From positions 1 to 16,876 of the forward strand of contig JARKQO010000192.1 of assembly GCA_029974855.1 (NCBI GenBank): DNA of 16,876 nt, in the 5' to 3' direction. The translations under genes were made by a program, and so were the position numbers. This DNA comes from Eubacteriales bacterium. Lineage in GTDB: Bacteria; Bacillota_A; Clostridia; Christensenellales; Aristaeellaceae. Positions 1-8,587 of this stretch are shown here, piece by piece; position 1 is the first letter of the stretch, and each line of letters opens with the position of its first letter. The notes below the pieces were generated by a model. It made no database searches. It was not told the DNA's origin and saw nothing but the letters and a program-made list of their open reading frames with translations.

Positions 1-201
<201 letters not shown>

Positions 202-273
202 CAAAAATAAATTTTGCGCTGGCCTTTGGGCGGGAAGGGGCGGGCCCGTCCGCTTCCCCGGAGCGCTCAAAGC

Positions 274-295
274 GCAGGGAGCCTTCGCTCCCTGC
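274..295 (-). other. Hairpin in the secY-adk gap
   Basis: A perfect 9-bp stem (GCAGGGAGC with GCTCCCTGC) encloses a 4-nt loop, 20 bases after the secY stop. The minus strand then reads CGCTTTGAGCG with no run of T, so it is not a standard intrinsic terminator. It may attenuate or protect the 3' end of the secY message, or be a dispersed GC-rich repeat. Function is not established. Confidence 0.5.
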
Positions 296-314
296 CACTT
301 TGGCGCATGGACAA

Positions 315-1607
315 TCAGGAGATTTTTTCATAATTGCGGCTTACCAGGAGGTCGTCCAGCTGCCGCTTGGTCTCCAGCACCACGCTCACGGCGATCAGCA
401 GGCTGCTGGCCGCAAAGGGAATCTGGGCGTTGAGGCTGGTGGTGGCCAAGGAGGGCACGGTGGCCAGCACAGCCAGGAACAGGGCCGCAAACAGGGTCAG
501 GCGGCCGTTGATGCGCTTCAGGTACTCCACGGTGGGCTTTCCGGGCCGCACAGAGGGAACCGCGCCGCCCTGCTGCTGGATGTTCTTGGCGATGTCCTCG
601 GCATTAAAGGAAATGGAGGTGTAGAAGTAGGTGAAGGCCACAATCAGCAGCGCCGTTACCACCATATACCAGACGGAACCGCTGTGCATATAGTTGGCCC
701 ACCATTTGTAGATTCCGCTTTCGGTGCCCCCTGCCAGCTGGATGATGGTGCCGGGGAAGGCCATGAAGGAATAGGCGAAGATCAAAGGCAGCACGCCCAC
801 GCTGACCACCTTCATGGGGATCACGGAATTCTGGCCGCCGTACATCTTCCGGCCGGACACCCGCTTGGCGAACTGCACGTTGATGCGGCGCACGCCCAAG
901 TCCACGAAGGTCACCAGCACGATCATCACCAGCGCCAAAAGCAGCACTGCCAGCAGCGTGAGCCAGGGAGTGATGTTGCTGGCGCCGAAGGCGGCGGCGA
1001 TCATGTTGAAGAAGCCGATGTACAGGTTGTTGATGATACCCGCGAAAATCAGCAAGGAGATGCCGTTGCCAATGCCCTTTTCGGTGATGCGCTCGCCGAT
1101 CCACATGGCAAGGGCGGTACCGCCGGCCATGCTCACGCCCACCAGCATGGTGTTGAACCACCCGGCCTTGATGTAACCCAGGCTGGCCACCAGGCCGATG
1201 GCCTGTACAATGGCCAGGCCCACGGTGACGTAGCGGGTGATGGAGGCGATCTTCTTCTGGCCCTCGGGGCCGCTCTTTTGCAGCCGCTCCAAAGCGGGGA
1301 TGGCGATGGTCAGCAGCTGCATGATGATGCTGGAGTTGATGTAGGGGGAGATACCCATGGCCATGATGGTCATGTTGGAGAAGTTATTGCCCGTCATCAT
1401 GTTCAGCAGGTCCAACAGAGGCAGCTGCATGTTGTTGGCGCTGCTCAGCACCCGGGCGTAGTCCACGCCGGGGGCGGGGATCACGCCTACCAGGCGGAAG
1501 AGCACCAGCATCAGGAAGGTGTAGATCAGCTTCTTGCGGATGTCCTGCACCTTCCAGGCGTTGCGCAGGGAAGCCCACAGGCCCACCTTACTCATCGTCT
1601 TCGGCAT
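315..1607 (-). CDS. secY: Preprotein translocase subunit SecY
   Basis: SecY is the channel-forming subunit of the SecYEG translocon that moves unfolded proteins across, or inserts them into, the cytoplasmic membrane. The 430-residue protein has the family's usual length and about ten hydrophobic segments. Recognisable features are the plug/TM2 region (MAMGISPYINSSIIMQLL, near residues 82-99), ITEKGIGNGISLLIF near 174-188, the cytoplasmic loop SGRKMYGGQNSVIPMK near 251-266, and the signature QQGGAVPSVRPGKPT near 345-360. The ATG at 1607 follows GAGGTG by 7 nt; the stop of rplO lies one base before it, so translation is probably coupled. It is the last gene of the spc block before adk. Confidence 0.98.
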   Translation of the reverse strand: MPKTMSKVGLWASLRNAWKVQDIRKKLIYTFLMLVLFRLVGVIPAPGVDYARVLSSANNMQLPLLDLLNMMTGNNFSNMTIMAMGISPYINSSIIMQLLTIAIPALERLQKSGPEGQKKIASITRYVTVGLAIVQAIGLVASLGYIKAGWFNTMLVGVSMAGGTALAMWIGERITEKGIGNGISLLIFAGIINNLYIGFFNMIAAAFGASNITPWLTLLAVLLLALVMIVLVTFVDLGVRRINVQFAKRVSGRKMYGGQNSVIPMKVVSVGVLPLIFAYSFMAFPGTIIQLAGGTESGIYKWWANYMHSGSVWYMVVTALLIVAFTYFYTSISFNAEDIAKNIQQQGGAVPSVRPGKPTVEYLKRINGRLTLFAALFLAVLATVPSLATTSLNAQIPFAASSLLIAVSVVLETKRQLDDLLVSRNYEKIS

Positions 1608-1608
1608 G

Positions 1609-2049
1609 TTACTTCACCTCGGCTTTCCCGCCGAGGGCCTCGATCTTTTCCTTGGCGGCCTGGGAGAACTTGGCGGCTTCCACGGTGATCTTCTTGGTCA
1701 GATCCCCGTTGCCAAGGATTTTCACGCCGGCGAGGGTCTTTTTGACCAGCCCGGCTTCCTTGAGCGTATCCACCGTCACCGTCGCGCCGTTGTCAAAGAT
1801 CTCCAATTGGCCCACGTTCACCGTGGCGTATTCCGTGCGGAAAATGTTGGTAAAGCCCTTCTTGGGGACGCGACGGTACAGGGGCATCTGGCCGCCCTCA
1901 AAGCCGGGGCGCTTGCCGCCGCCGGAGCGGGCCTTGGCGCCCTTGTGGCCCTTGCCGGAGGTTTTGCCCAATCCCGAACCCACGCCCCTACCGAGGCGCT
2001 TGGGCGCGGTGGTGGAACCCGCGGCGGGCCCTAACTCGTGCAATTTCAT
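1609..2049 (-). CDS. rplO: Large-subunit ribosomal protein L15
   Basis: L15 binds 23S rRNA and takes part in late 50S assembly. The 146-residue protein is of normal length. It has the glycine/basic-rich N-terminal extension ([19 protein letters not shown], near residues 19-37) that threads into rRNA, then [18 protein letters not shown] near 49-66. The start ATG at 2049 is preceded by AGGAGG with a 9-nt spacer. It lies 14 nt after the rpmD stop and 1 nt before secY, within the conserved rpmD-rplO-secY order. Confidence 0.98.
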   Translation of the reverse strand: MKLHELGPAAGSTTAPKRLGRGVGSGLGKTSGKGHKGAKARSGGGKRPGFEGGQMPLYRRVPKKGFTNIFRTEYATVNVGQLEIFDNGATVTVDTLKEAGLVKKTLAGVKILGNGDLTKKITVEAAKFSQAAKEKIEALGGKAEVK

Positions 2050-2063
2050 TGGGGTATCCCTCC

Positions 2064-2606
2064 TTACATATCAGCGGCTTGGGGGGCGTCGGCGGCCTTC
2101 TTGGGGGCCTTGGGCGCCTTGGGGGCCGCTTCCTTGACCGCCTTTTCCGCCTTGGGAGCGGCTTCCTTCACGGCCTTGGCAGCTTTGGGGGCCGCTTCCT
2201 TCACGGCCTTGGCAGCCTTAGGGGCGGCTTCCTTCACGGCCTTGGGGGCCTTGGGGGCCGCTTCCTTGGGGGCCTTCACGGTCTTTTCCGCCTTGGGGGC
2301 GGCTTCCTTCACGGCCTTGGTGGCCTTGGGGGCCGCTTCCTTGGGGGCCTTCACGGCCTTTTCCGCCTTGGGGGCCGCTTCCTTCACGGCCTTGGGGGCC
2401 TTGGGCGCGGCCTTTTTGGCCACCTCGCCCTCCACCTCCTGCACCTGCACCATATGCCGCACCCGGAAGATCTGCCCGCGAATGCTGGGGTTGTCCTCCT
2501 TCTCCACGGTCTGGCCGATCTTGCGAAGGCCCAGGGCCGCCACAGTATCCTTGTGCACCTGCAGGCTGGAGATGGGCGACTTTTTCAGCGTAATCAGCAA
2601 TTTCAT
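2064..2606 (-). CDS. rpmD: Ribosomal protein L30 with long Lys/Ala/Pro repeat tail
   Basis: Residues 1-60 are a complete bacterial L30 ([19 protein letters not shown] at 3-21, then [20 protein letters not shown] and MVQVQEVEG), a small 50S protein that is normally about 60 residues. The reading frame then continues for about 120 residues of low-complexity sequence built from units such as [11 protein letters not shown]. The tail holds about 32 lysines against about 14 acidic residues, so it is strongly basic and looks like the tail of histone H1. The extension is in frame with no stop between core and tail. The ATG at 2606 has a good AGGAGG upstream. Neighbours rpsE and rplO are normal. The L30 identity is secure; the tail's role is unknown. 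Confidence 0.95.
   Translation of the reverse strand: MKLLITLKKSPISSLQVHKDTVAALGLRKIGQTVEKEDNPSIRGQIFRVRHMVQVQEVEGEVAKKAAPKAPKAVKEAAPKAEKAVKAPKEAAPKATKAVKEAAPKAEKTVKAPKEAAPKAPKAVKEAAPKAAKAVKEAAPKAAKAVKEAAPKAEKAVKEAAPKAPKAPKKAADAPQAADM
2067..2426 (-). repeat. Tandem repeats coding the L30 tail
   Basis: This stretch encodes L30 residues 61-180. About nine units begin AAPKA: most are 11 residues (AAPKAxKAVKE, x = P, T, A or E) and two are 14 residues because of an inserted APK. An 11+14 pair occurs twice, suggesting a 75-nt segment was duplicated. At DNA level these are degenerate 33- and 42-nt tandem repeats, prone to slippage. The tail ends with a non-repeat [12 protein letters not shown]. 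Confidence 0.92.
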
Positions 2607-2620
2607 CAGCGCCTACCTCC

Positions 2621-3118
2621 TTAGCCCAAAATTTCTTCCACGGTCTTGCCCCGGAGCTTAGCGACCTGCTCCGCGGAGCGAAGCTGGCGCAACCCTTCCA
2701 TGGTGGCCTTGACCGTGTTGATCTTGTTGTTGGTACCGTAGCTCTTGGTGCGGATGTCCTTCACCCCGGCCAGTTCCAGCACGGCCCGGGCCGCGCCGCC
2801 GGCGATGACGCCGGTGCCCTCGGGGGCCGGCAGCAAAATGACCTTGCCGGTGCCGAAGTAGCCGGTGCTGTCGTGGGGGATGGTGGTGTTCACCAAGGGC
2901 ACGGTGATCAGGTGCTTTTTGGCATCCTCCACGCCCTTGCGAATCGCCTCGGAAATTTCGGCGGCCTTGCCCATGCCCGCGCCCACGCGGCCTTTCTCGT
3001 CGCCTACCACGACCAGCGCGGAGAAGCGGAAGTTACGGCCGCCCTTGACAACCTTGGTAACACGGTTGACGGCCACGAGCTTCTCTTTGAATTCGCTGAC
3101 CTGTTCCATGCGTTGCAT
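2621..3118 (-). CDS. rpsE: Small-subunit ribosomal protein S5
   Basis: S5 is a 30S protein at the mRNA entry and decoding region, important for accuracy; changes in its N-terminal loop give spectinomycin resistance in other bacteria. The 165-residue product has the S5 N-terminal dsRBD-like part ([20 protein letters not shown] near residues 16-35, [14 protein letters not shown] near 37-50) and the C-terminal domain with [15 protein letters not shown] and [15 protein letters not shown]. The frame is open further upstream into rplR, but I take the ATG at 3118: AGGAGG lies 8 nt before it and it falls just after the rplR stop. The ATG at 3109 is a less likely alternative. Confidence 0.97.
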   Translation of the reverse strand: MQRMEQVSEFKEKLVAVNRVTKVVKGGRNFRFSALVVVGDEKGRVGAGMGKAAEISEAIRKGVEDAKKHLITVPLVNTTIPHDSTGYFGTGKVILLPAPEGTGVIAGGAARAVLELAGVKDIRTKSYGTNNKINTVKATMEGLRQLRSAEQVAKLRGKTVEEILG

Positions 3119-3134
3119 GCGTTCGTCCTCCTTC

Positions 3135-3503
3135 TTAGAATTCAAGGCCGGCTTCCCGGGCGGCGGCGGCCAGCTCGGCCACGCGGCCGGTGTACACATA
3201 GCCGCCCCGGTCAAAAACCACGGCCTTGACGCCCGCTTCGGCGGCACGCTGGGCAATCAGCTTGCCCACGATCTTGGCGGCGCCCTTCTTGTCCACGTCC
3301 TTGAGTTGGGCCAGCACATCCTTCTCCTGGGTGGAGGCGGCGGCCAGAGTCACGCCCTTGGTATCGTCAATGACCTGGGCGTAGATGTTGTTCAGGCTGC
3401 GGTAGACGCACAGACGCGGCATATCCGGGGTGCCGCTGATCTTTTTGCGCACGCGGGCATGCCGCATCAGGCGGTCCGCGTTACGGTCGCGCTTCTTGTA
3501 CAT
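3135..3503 (-). CDS. rplR: Large-subunit ribosomal protein L18
   Basis: L18 binds 5S rRNA and, with L5, anchors it to the 50S central protuberance. The 122 residues match the family's length. They show a basic N-terminus ([21 protein letters not shown]), the [19 protein letters not shown] segment near residues 29-47, and the C-terminal [32 protein letters not shown] ending. It begins 21 nt after rplF and its stop lies 16 nt before the rpsE start, as expected in the spc block. Confidence 0.98.
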   Translation of the reverse strand: MYKKRDRNADRLMRHARVRKKISGTPDMPRLCVYRSLNNIYAQVIDDTKGVTLAAASTQEKDVLAQLKDVDKKGAAKIVGKLIAQRAAEAGVKAVVFDRGGYVYTGRVAELAAAAREAGLEF

Positions 3504-3524
3504 TCGCGTTCACTCCCCTTCCTT

Positions 3525-4064
3525 TTACTTGCCGGTCTTGCCTTCCTTGCGGCGAATCCGCTCGGTGTCGTACTTGATACCCTTGCCCAGGTAGGGCTCA
3601 GGCTTGCGCACGGCGCGGATGTCGGCGGCAAGGTTGCCAACCACCTGCTTGTTGATGCCCGACACCACGATCTTCGTGGGCGCGGGGGTTTCAAACTTCA
3701 CGTTCTCCGGGGCCGTAAAAACCACCGGATGGGAATAGCCCATGTTCATGGTGAGCTTGCCGCCCTCGGCCTGGGCCCGGTAGCCGGTGCCCACCAACTC
3801 CAGGGTCTTGGAAAAGCCGGTGGTGACGCCCACCACCATATTGTTCACCAAGCTGCGGTACAAGCCGTGCATGGCCTTGTGGGGCTTGGCCTCACTGGGA
3901 CGGTGCAGCGTGAGGACACCGTCCTGAAGCTCCAGGGTGATATCCGGGTTTACCTCCTGGACGAGAGTGCCCTTGGGGCCCTTCACCGTCACGGTATTGT
4001 GATCGTCCACCTGCACCGTCACGCCCGCAGGGACTGTGATCGGAAGTTTTCCGATTCGAGACAT
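3525..4064 (-). CDS. rplF: Large-subunit ribosomal protein L6
   Basis: L6 sits near the GTPase-associated centre and sarcin-ricin loop of the 50S subunit. The 179-residue protein has the two repeated alpha/beta domains typical of L6. The N-terminal MSRIGKLPITVPAGVTV is nearly invariant among bacteria. Near the C-terminus KPEPYLGKGIKYDTERIRRKEGKTGK is the family signature. The ATG at 4064 is preceded by GGAGGT with about 9 nt spacing. Normal spacing to rpsH upstream and rplR downstream. Confidence 0.98.
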   Translation of the reverse strand: MSRIGKLPITVPAGVTVQVDDHNTVTVKGPKGTLVQEVNPDITLELQDGVLTLHRPSEAKPHKAMHGLYRSLVNNMVVGVTTGFSKTLELVGTGYRAQAEGGKLTMNMGYSHPVVFTAPENVKFETPAPTKIVVSGINKQVVGNLAADIRAVRKPEPYLGKGIKYDTERIRRKEGKTGK

Positions 4065-4092
4065 TGTCTTTCCACCTCCATTGCGTGTCGGT

Positions 4093-4494
4093 TTACCAAA
4101 TGTAGGCCAGCACTTCGCCGCCGATCATTTGCTTGCGCGCCTCCCGGTCCGTCATCAAGCCCTTGCTGGTGGAGATGATGGCGATGCCCAGGCCGCCCAA
4201 CACCTTGGGCAGCTCCTCGGAGCGGGCGTACACCCGCAAACCGGGCTTGGAAATGCGCTTGAGCCCCGCGATCACGGGCTGCTGCTTGCCGTTGACATAT
4301 TTCAGGACGATCTTGATGTTGCCCTGGGGGCCCTCATCAATGAAATCAACCGATTTGACATAGCCTTCCGCCAGAAGGATCTTGGCGATCGCCTTCTTGG
4401 CGTTGCTGGCGGGCAGCACGACGGCGTCATGCTTGGCCACCTGAGCGTTGCGGATGCGGGTCAGCATATCGGCGATGGGATCATTCACAACCAT
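4093..4494 (-). CDS. rpsH: Small-subunit ribosomal protein S8
   Basis: S8 is a primary 16S rRNA-binding protein of the 30S central domain; in E. coli it also represses the spc operon by binding its mRNA. The 133-residue product has [14 protein letters not shown] near residues 4-17, [13 protein letters not shown] mid-protein and the C-terminal [19 protein letters not shown] with the family's STS(K/R)G motif. The frame extends upstream to 4545, but the ATG at 4494 gives the standard N-terminus and has AAGGAGG 7 nt before it. No obvious S8-binding mimic was identified here. Confidence 0.97.
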   Translation of the reverse strand: MVVNDPIADMLTRIRNAQVAKHDAVVLPASNAKKAIAKILLAEGYVKSVDFIDEGPQGNIKIVLKYVNGKQQPVIAGLKRISKPGLRVYARSEELPKVLGGLGIAIISTSKGLMTDREARKQMIGGEVLAYIW

Positions 4495-4522
4495 GATAGA
4501 ACCTCCTTCCGTTCTTTCCCGC

Positions 4523-4708
4523 TTACCAACTGGCCTTGCGGACACCGGGGATTTGGCCCTTGTAGGCCAGCTCTCTGAAGCAAATGCGGCAGACGCCGTA
4601 CTTGCGAAGCACCGAGTGGGGACGCCCGCACAGGCGGCACCGGGTGTAAGCCCGGGTAGAGAACTTGGGCGCGCGGGCCTGCTTGATTTTCATGCTTGTT
4701 TTGGCCAC
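4523..4708 (-). CDS. rpsZ: Small-subunit ribosomal protein S14, zinc type
   Basis: This is the short zinc-binding form of S14 (61 residues), a 30S head protein. Four cysteines at residues 24, 27, 40 and 43 form two CxxC pairs that bind zinc; the stretch [20 protein letters not shown] is typical. Gram-positive bacteria usually carry this form within the spc operon, sometimes with a second, zinc-free copy elsewhere. Translation begins at a GTG (4708), preceded by AAGGGAG with an 8-nt spacer. The ATG five codons later has no ribosome binding site. Confidence 0.97.
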   Translation of the reverse strand: MAKTSMKIKQARAPKFSTRAYTRCRLCGRPHSVLRKYGVCRICFRELAYKGQIPGVRKASW

Positions 4709-4730
4709 TGTATTATCTCCCTTCCCTAGC

Positions 4731-5273
4731 TTACTGGGCGTACGGCATACCGAGCAGCTGAAGCAATTCCTTGCATTCCTCGTCGGTATTGGCCGTGGTG
4801 ACGAAAATCATTTCCATGCCCCGGATCTTCTCCACCTTGTCGTACTCGATTTCGGGGAAAAGCAGCTGCTCCCGGATGCCCAGGGCGTAGTTGCCGCGCC
4901 CGTCAAAGGCCTTGTTGCTGACGCCCCGGAAGTCGCGGACCCGGGGAAGGGCGATGTTCACCAGCTTATCCATGAACTGCTCCATGCGCTGGCCCCGAAG
5001 GGTCACCTTGGCGCCCACGTTCATGCCCTGGCGCAGCTTAAAGTTGGCCACGGACTTGCGGGCCTTGGTCACCATGGGCTTCTGCCCGGCGATGGTGGCC
5101 AGCTCCGCCACGGCCACCTCCAGAGCCTTGGGGTTATCCTTGCAATCGCCCAGGCCCATATTGATCACGATCTTGTGAAGCTTGGGCACCTGGTTGATGT
5201 TCTTGTAGCCGAATTTCTGCATCAGGGCAGGCACGGCTTCGTTCAGGTACTTTTCCTTGAGTCTTGTAGCCAT
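4731..5273 (-). CDS. rplE: Large-subunit ribosomal protein L5
   Basis: L5 binds 5S rRNA and contacts the P-site tRNA in the 50S central protuberance. The 180-residue product is of normal length. Conserved segments are [19 protein letters not shown] near residues 33-51, [19 protein letters not shown] near 62-80 and the C-terminal [13 protein letters not shown]. The frame is open upstream to 5402, inside rplX, but the ATG at 5273 gives the normal N-terminus ([12 protein letters not shown]), follows GGGAGGG, and lies 14 nt after the rplX stop. Confidence 0.97.
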   Translation of the reverse strand: MATRLKEKYLNEAVPALMQKFGYKNINQVPKLHKIVINMGLGDCKDNPKALEVAVAELATIAGQKPMVTKARKSVANFKLRQGMNVGAKVTLRGQRMEQFMDKLVNIALPRVRDFRGVSNKAFDGRGNYALGIREQLLFPEIEYDKVEKIRGMEMIFVTTANTDEECKELLQLLGMPYAQ

Positions 5274-5287
5274 TTGCCGTCCCTCCC

Positions 5288-5638
5288 TCAGTCGATATCC
5301 GCTTGGCAACGCTTGCACACGCGGACGGACTTCATCTTTTTGGAACCATCCTCCCGGGCCACTTCCGTTACCCGGTGGGCCACCCGGGTGGCCTTGCCGC
5401 ACTTGGGGCAGATCAGCATCAGGTTGGAGGCGTCAATGCTGCGCTCCTTCTGGAAGATGCCGCCGGGCTGGCCCTGGCGGCGGGGCTTCTGGTGCTTGGT
5501 GATGTAGGCCACGCCTTCCACCACCACCCGGCCGCTCTTGGGAATCACCGTCAAAACCTTGCCCTGCTTGCCCTTGATGCCTTCGGGACCGGAGATGACG
5601 ACTACCTGATCCTTCGTTCTCACATGAACTTTACTCAT
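5288..5638 (-). CDS. rplX: Large-subunit ribosomal protein L24 with four-cysteine tail
   Basis: L24 starts 50S assembly by binding 23S rRNA near its 5' end. The 116-residue protein begins with the KOW motif region ([20 protein letters not shown], near residues 10-29) and has [18 protein letters not shown] mid-protein. Its C-terminal part adds a CPKC (77-80) and a CKRC (108-111) that together could hold a zinc ion; this cysteine version is common among Gram-positive L24 proteins. The ATG at 5638 lies after GGAGG with a 10-nt spacer. Adjacent to rplN and rplE as usual. Confidence 0.97.
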   Translation of the reverse strand: MSKVHVRTKDQVVVISGPEGIKGKQGKVLTVIPKSGRVVVEGVAYITKHQKPRRQGQPGGIFQKERSIDASNLMLICPKCGKATRVAHRVTEVAREDGSKKMKSVRVCKRCQADID

Positions 5639-5654
5639 CGTTCGCCATCCTCCA

Positions 5655-6023
5655 TCACAGCACTTCGGGAGCCAGCGAGACGATCTTCATATAGTCCTTC
5701 TCGCGCAGCTCACGGGCTACGGGTCCAAAGATACGGGTGCCACGGGGCATTTTCTGGTCGTTGATAATCACGGCGGCGTTGTCGTCAAAGCGGATATAGC
5801 TGCCGTCGGGGCGGCGCTTTTGCTTGCGCATGCGCACGATGACGGCCTTGACCACGTCGCCCTTCTTCACGGTGCCGCCGGGGTTGGCGCTCTTCACGCT
5901 GGCGACGATCACATCGCCGATGGAGCCGTCCCGGCGAAAGGAACCGCCAAGCACGCGGATGCACATGATTTCCTTGGCGCCGGAGTTGTCGGCCACCTTC
6001 AATCGCGTTTGCGGCTGAATCAT
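5655..6023 (-). CDS. rplN: Large-subunit ribosomal protein L14
   Basis: L14 is a 50S interface protein that forms an intersubunit bridge with 16S rRNA and is the docking site of the silencing factor RsfS. The 122-residue protein is the standard length and almost pure consensus: [20 protein letters not shown] at the start, [15 protein letters not shown] near residues 36-50, and [14 protein letters not shown] near 95-108. The ATG at 6023 has GAGGAGGG 8 nt upstream. It is separated from rpsQ by 221 nt, far more than the usual few bases, because of the inverted-repeat element described separately. Confidence 0.98.
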   Translation of the reverse strand: MIQPQTRLKVADNSGAKEIMCIRVLGGSFRRDGSIGDVIVASVKSANPGGTVKKGDVVKAVIVRMRKQKRRPDGSYIRFDDNAAVIINDQKMPRGTRIFGPVARELREKDYMKIVSLAPEVL

Positions 6024-6055
6024 ATCGTTTTCCCTCCTCGTTTAGGATTCCTCCG

Positions 6056-6244
6056 GGGGTTTCTCGGGGCTTCGCCCCAAACCCCACCAGGGCTATGCCC
6101 TGGACCCCTCACCGCGCTGCGCGCGGATGGTGGAGGTAATAAAATGTTTCTGCTTGCCCGCCTCCCCCACACACCGCCCCACCCACCGATAGCGGGAAGG
6201 CGCGGACCACTTGAATGGGAGATGGGTCCAGGGCATAGCCCTGG
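6056..6244. repeat. Inverted-repeat, hairpin-rich element between rpsQ and rplN
   Basis: Bases 6087-6107 and 6224-6244 are perfect 21-nt inverted copies of each other. Each contains its own 7-bp hairpin (CCAGGGC, 3-nt loop, GCCCTGG). The left copy is flanked by a long hairpin at 6056-6085 (GGGGTTT with AAACCCC outside, GGGGC with GCCCC inside, 3-nt bulge). A further hairpin CCGCGC-TGC-GCGCGG lies at 6112-6126. The right end abuts the rpsQ stop codon exactly. No convincing protein is encoded. The layout suggests a REP/BIME- or MITE-like dispersed element inserted in the operon. The stems would also form in the mRNA and could change the rpsQ/rplN expression ratio or processing. Origin and mobility are inferred. 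Confidence 0.75.
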
Positions 6245-6505
6245 TTACTTGGCTTTTTCCAGGATTTCGACCAAGCGCCAGCGCTTGTCGCGGCTCAGGG
6301 GCCGGGTTTCCATCACGCGCACCCGGTCGCCGATCCCGCACTCGTTGTTCTCGTCATGAGCCTTCAGCTTGTTGGTGCGGTTCATGATCTTGCCGTACAG
6401 GGGATGGCGCACGCGGGTCTTGATTTCCACCACGATGGTCTTGTCCATCTTATCGCTTACCACCAAGCCCTCGCGGGTCTTGCGAAGTCCTCTTTGTTCA
6501 GACAT
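6245..6505 (-). CDS. rpsQ: Small-subunit ribosomal protein S17
   Basis: S17 is a primary 16S rRNA-binding protein (OB fold) needed early in 30S assembly. The 86-residue product has the consensus [18 protein letters not shown] near residues 13-30, [18 protein letters not shown] near 38-55 and the signature [22 protein letters not shown] near 59-80. The ATG at 6505 follows GGAGG by 11 nt. The C-terminus (EILEKAK) is only slightly shorter than in relatives. The TAA stop touches the end of the downstream inverted-repeat element, so an insertion may have defined the present stop. Confidence 0.97.
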   Translation of the reverse strand: MSEQRGLRKTREGLVVSDKMDKTIVVEIKTRVRHPLYGKIMNRTNKLKAHDENNECGIGDRVRVMETRPLSRDKRWRLVEILEKAK

Positions 6506-6542
6506 TGAAGCGGCTGCCTCCTTCTTAAAAGTCTACGCCCTG

Positions 6543-6743
6543 TCAGCGGGCTTCTTTTTGTTCCAGTTGGCGAAGGACGGTCATGCAGCGGGCGATATCA
6601 CGCTTCACATTCTGGATGACCATGGTGTTTTGCAGCTGGCCCGTGGCAAGCTGGAAACGAAGGTTGAACAGCTCCGCCTTCAGCTCGGCCACCTTGGCCT
6701 CCAGTTCGGGTTTGCTCATGATCACAAGCTCTTTTGCCTTCAT
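6543..6743 (-). CDS. rpmC: Large-subunit ribosomal protein L29
   Basis: L29 is a small helical 50S protein at the rim of the polypeptide exit tunnel, near L23. The 66-residue product is the family length and contains the hallmark [17 protein letters not shown] near residues 24-40, followed by a helix with [12 protein letters not shown]. The ATG at 6743 overlaps the rplP stop in an ATGA arrangement, so translation is probably coupled to rplP. An internal ATG at codon 9 is unlikely because the MKAKEL beginning matches relatives. Confidence 0.98.
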   Translation of the reverse strand: MKAKELVIMSKPELEAKVAELKAELFNLRFQLATGQLQNTMVIQNVKRDIARCMTVLRQLEQKEAR

Positions 6744-7177
6744 TCTGCCTCACCACCCGCTTCGGTTTTCTCATCACGCATGATGAACTTGGTCTTCATG
6801 GGCAGCTTGTGGGCGGCAAGGCGCAGCGCCTCCCGGGCGTCGGCCTCCGGCACGCCGATGAGCTCAAAGAGCACACGGCCCGGCTTCACCACGGCTACCC
6901 AGTACTCGGGGGAACCCTTGCCGCTGCCCATGCGGGTTTCGGCGGGCTTTTCCGTGACAGGCTTGTCGGGGAAAATCTTGATCCAGACCTGGCCGCCGCG
7001 CTTGGTGTAGCGGGTCAGCGCGATACGGGCGGCTTCGATCTGCTGGCTGGTGACCCAGGCGGGCTCCGTGGCTACCAGGCCGTAATCGCCGTAGGCCAGG
7101 AAGTTGCCCCGCAGGGCCTTGCCCTTCATGCGGCCGCGGAAAACGCGGCGGCGCTTGACTCTCTTAGGCATTAACAT
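6740..7177 (-). CDS. rplP: Large-subunit ribosomal protein L16
   Basis: L16 lies near the A site of the 50S subunit and is needed for late assembly and tRNA accommodation. The 145 residues match family length, with [19 protein letters not shown] at the start, [20 protein letters not shown] near residues 48-67, and [19 protein letters not shown] near 82-100, the family signature. It starts 3 nt after the rpsC stop with GGAGG upstream and overlaps rpmC by 4 nt. Confidence 0.98.
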   Translation of the reverse strand: MLMPKRVKRRRVFRGRMKGKALRGNFLAYGDYGLVATEPAWVTSQQIEAARIALTRYTKRGGQVWIKIFPDKPVTEKPAETRMGSGKGSPEYWVAVVKPGRVLFELIGVPEADAREALRLAAHKLPMKTKFIMRDEKTEAGGEAE

Positions 7178-7180
7178 CGC

Positions 7181-7855
7181 TTAGTTGCCTCCTTCGCTCT
7201 TGGCAGCGGCGGGTGCTTTCTTGGGGCGGGGGAGCTTCTGCCCCTTGTACACCCATACTTTGACGCCCAGGCGGCCATAGGTGGTCTTGGCTTCCGCGAA
7301 GCCGTAGTCAATATCGGCCCGGAGGGTTTGCAGCGGAATGGAGCCCTCGTGGTAGTGCTCGGTGCGGGCGATGTCCGCGCCGCCCAGGCGGCCGGAGACG
7401 CTGGTCTTCATGCCCTTGGCGCCCGCCCGCATGGCCCGCTGCATGCTCTGCTTCATGGCCCGGCGGAAGGAGATGCGCTTTTCCAGCTGCTGGGCGATAT
7501 TCTCGGCCACCAGCTGAGCGTTGGTGTCAGGCACCTTGATCTCCATGATGTTGATGTTGGCGGGCTTGCCTAAAAACGCCTCGATATCGCGCTTGAGGGC
7601 TTCGATGCCCGCGCCGCCCCGGCCGATGATCATGCCGGGCTTGGCGGTGAAGATGTTCACCGTGATGCGGCCGGAGCTGCGCTCGATGTCGATGTGGCTG
7701 ATGCCGGTGGAATAATACTTCTCCTTCAACAGCTGCCGCAGCTTGTAATCCTCGACGAGGTTGTTCGCAAAATCTTTCTTCCCGGCGTACCAGCGGGTGC
7801 TCCAGTTGAAGATGACGCCAACGCGAGCACCGTGGGGATTTACTTTCTGACCCAT
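7181..7855 (-). CDS. rpsC: Small-subunit ribosomal protein S3
   Basis: S3 is a 30S head protein at the mRNA entry channel with helicase-related function. The 224-residue protein begins [14 protein letters not shown]. It holds a KH type-2 RNA-binding domain whose loop GMIIGRGG is at residues 74-81, and the C-terminal S3 domain with [20 protein letters not shown] and [22 protein letters not shown]. The tail ([15 protein letters not shown]) is a short basic extension. The ATG at 7855 lies 18 nt after rplV. Confidence 0.98.
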   Translation of the reverse strand: MGQKVNPHGARVGVIFNWSTRWYAGKKDFANNLVEDYKLRQLLKEKYYSTGISHIDIERSSGRITVNIFTAKPGMIIGRGGAGIEALKRDIEAFLGKPANINIMEIKVPDTNAQLVAENIAQQLEKRISFRRAMKQSMQRAMRAGAKGMKTSVSGRLGGADIARTEHYHEGSIPLQTLRADIDYGFAEAKTTYGRLGVKVWVYKGQKLPRPKKAPAAAKSEGGN

Positions 7856-7873
7856 TGAGAAACCTCCTTCGGA

Positions 7874-8257
7874 TTACTTTTGGTCCAGCACCACGCTGAT
7901 GTGGCTGGTGCGCTTGAGGATGGGGGACGCGCTGCCCCGGGAACGGGCCACATAGCGCTTCAGGGTGGGACCGGGGTTGGCGTACACCTCGGCCACGTAG
8001 AGGGCCTTGCGGTCCATCTCGTTGTTGTTGACGGCGTTGGCGATGGCGCTGGAAAGCAGCTTGTGCACCACAGGGGACGCCGCCTTGGGGGTGTACATCA
8101 AAATGGCCAGGGCGTCGTCCACATTCTTGCCGCGGATCAGGTCGATGACAATCTTGACCTTGCGGGAAGAGATGCGCACGTACTTGGCGTGGGCGGCAGG
8201 GCGTGTGTCGCGGGCTGCCATGTGGGCCTCAGCCTTGCGCTGGGAATTGGTTGCCAT
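7874..8257 (-). CDS. rplV: Large-subunit ribosomal protein L22
   Basis: L22 lines the polypeptide exit tunnel through a long beta-hairpin; mutations there give macrolide resistance in other bacteria. The 127-residue product has [21 protein letters not shown], then the conserved [24 protein letters not shown] and the C-terminal [18 protein letters not shown] hairpin region. The frame opens slightly upstream (GTG at 8266), but that codon overlaps the ribosome binding site. The ATG at 8257 has AAGGAG 8 nt upstream and is preferred. Confidence 0.97.
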   Translation of the reverse strand: MATNSQRKAEAHMAARDTRPAAHAKYVRISSRKVKIVIDLIRGKNVDDALAILMYTPKAASPVVHKLLSSAIANAVNNNEMDRKALYVAEVYANPGPTLKRYVARSRGSASPILKRTSHISVVLDQK

Positions 8258-8275
8258 AGGACTCACTCCTTCCGC

Positions 8276-8554
8276 TTATTTCTTGCCGGTGGACTTCTCG
8301 CCGGCGTGGCCCCGGTAGGTCCGGGTGGGGGCGAACTCGCCCAGCTTGTGGCCTACCATGTCCTCGGTGATATAGACGGGAACATGCTTCCTGCCGTCGT
8401 GGACGGCGATGGTATGTCCCACAAAATCAGGGAAGATGGTGGAGGCCCGGGACCAGGTCTTGGCCACCGCCTTCTTGCCGGATTGATTCATCTCTTTGAT
8501 GCGCTTGAGCAGCGTATCGCTGACAAAGGGTCCCTTTTTAATGGAACGGCTCAT
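8276..8554 (-). CDS. rpsS: Small-subunit ribosomal protein S19
   Basis: S19 sits in the 30S head, pairs with S13 and contacts the A-site region and 50S bridges. The 92-residue protein is of usual length, beginning [19 protein letters not shown]. It has [30 protein letters not shown] mid-protein and the signature [18 protein letters not shown] near the end. It lies between rplB and rplV in the canonical order with short gaps. Confidence 0.98.
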   Translation of the reverse strand: MSRSIKKGPFVSDTLLKRIKEMNQSGKKAVAKTWSRASTIFPDFVGHTIAVHDGRKHVPVYITEDMVGHKLGEFAPTRTYRGHAGEKSTGKK

Positions 8555-8587
8555 ACTAGGGTTTCCTCCTTCCGTTGAATCCTGGGC

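Noticed and set aside
274..295. secY intrinsic terminator
   Set aside because: The stem is strong but no T-run follows on the minus strand, so I list it only as a hairpin.
2067..2426. CRISPR array or non-coding satellite
   Set aside because: The repeats are contiguous without unique spacers, unit lengths are multiples of three (33 or 42 nt), and they keep the L30 reading frame.
6132..6359. Possible plus-strand small gene with GGAGG seven bases before an ATG at 6144
   Set aside because: The frame (about 71 codons) runs mostly antisense through rpsQ, with an Arg/Pro/Ser-rich product and no known domain; the Shine-Dalgarno match is the complement of repeat sequence.
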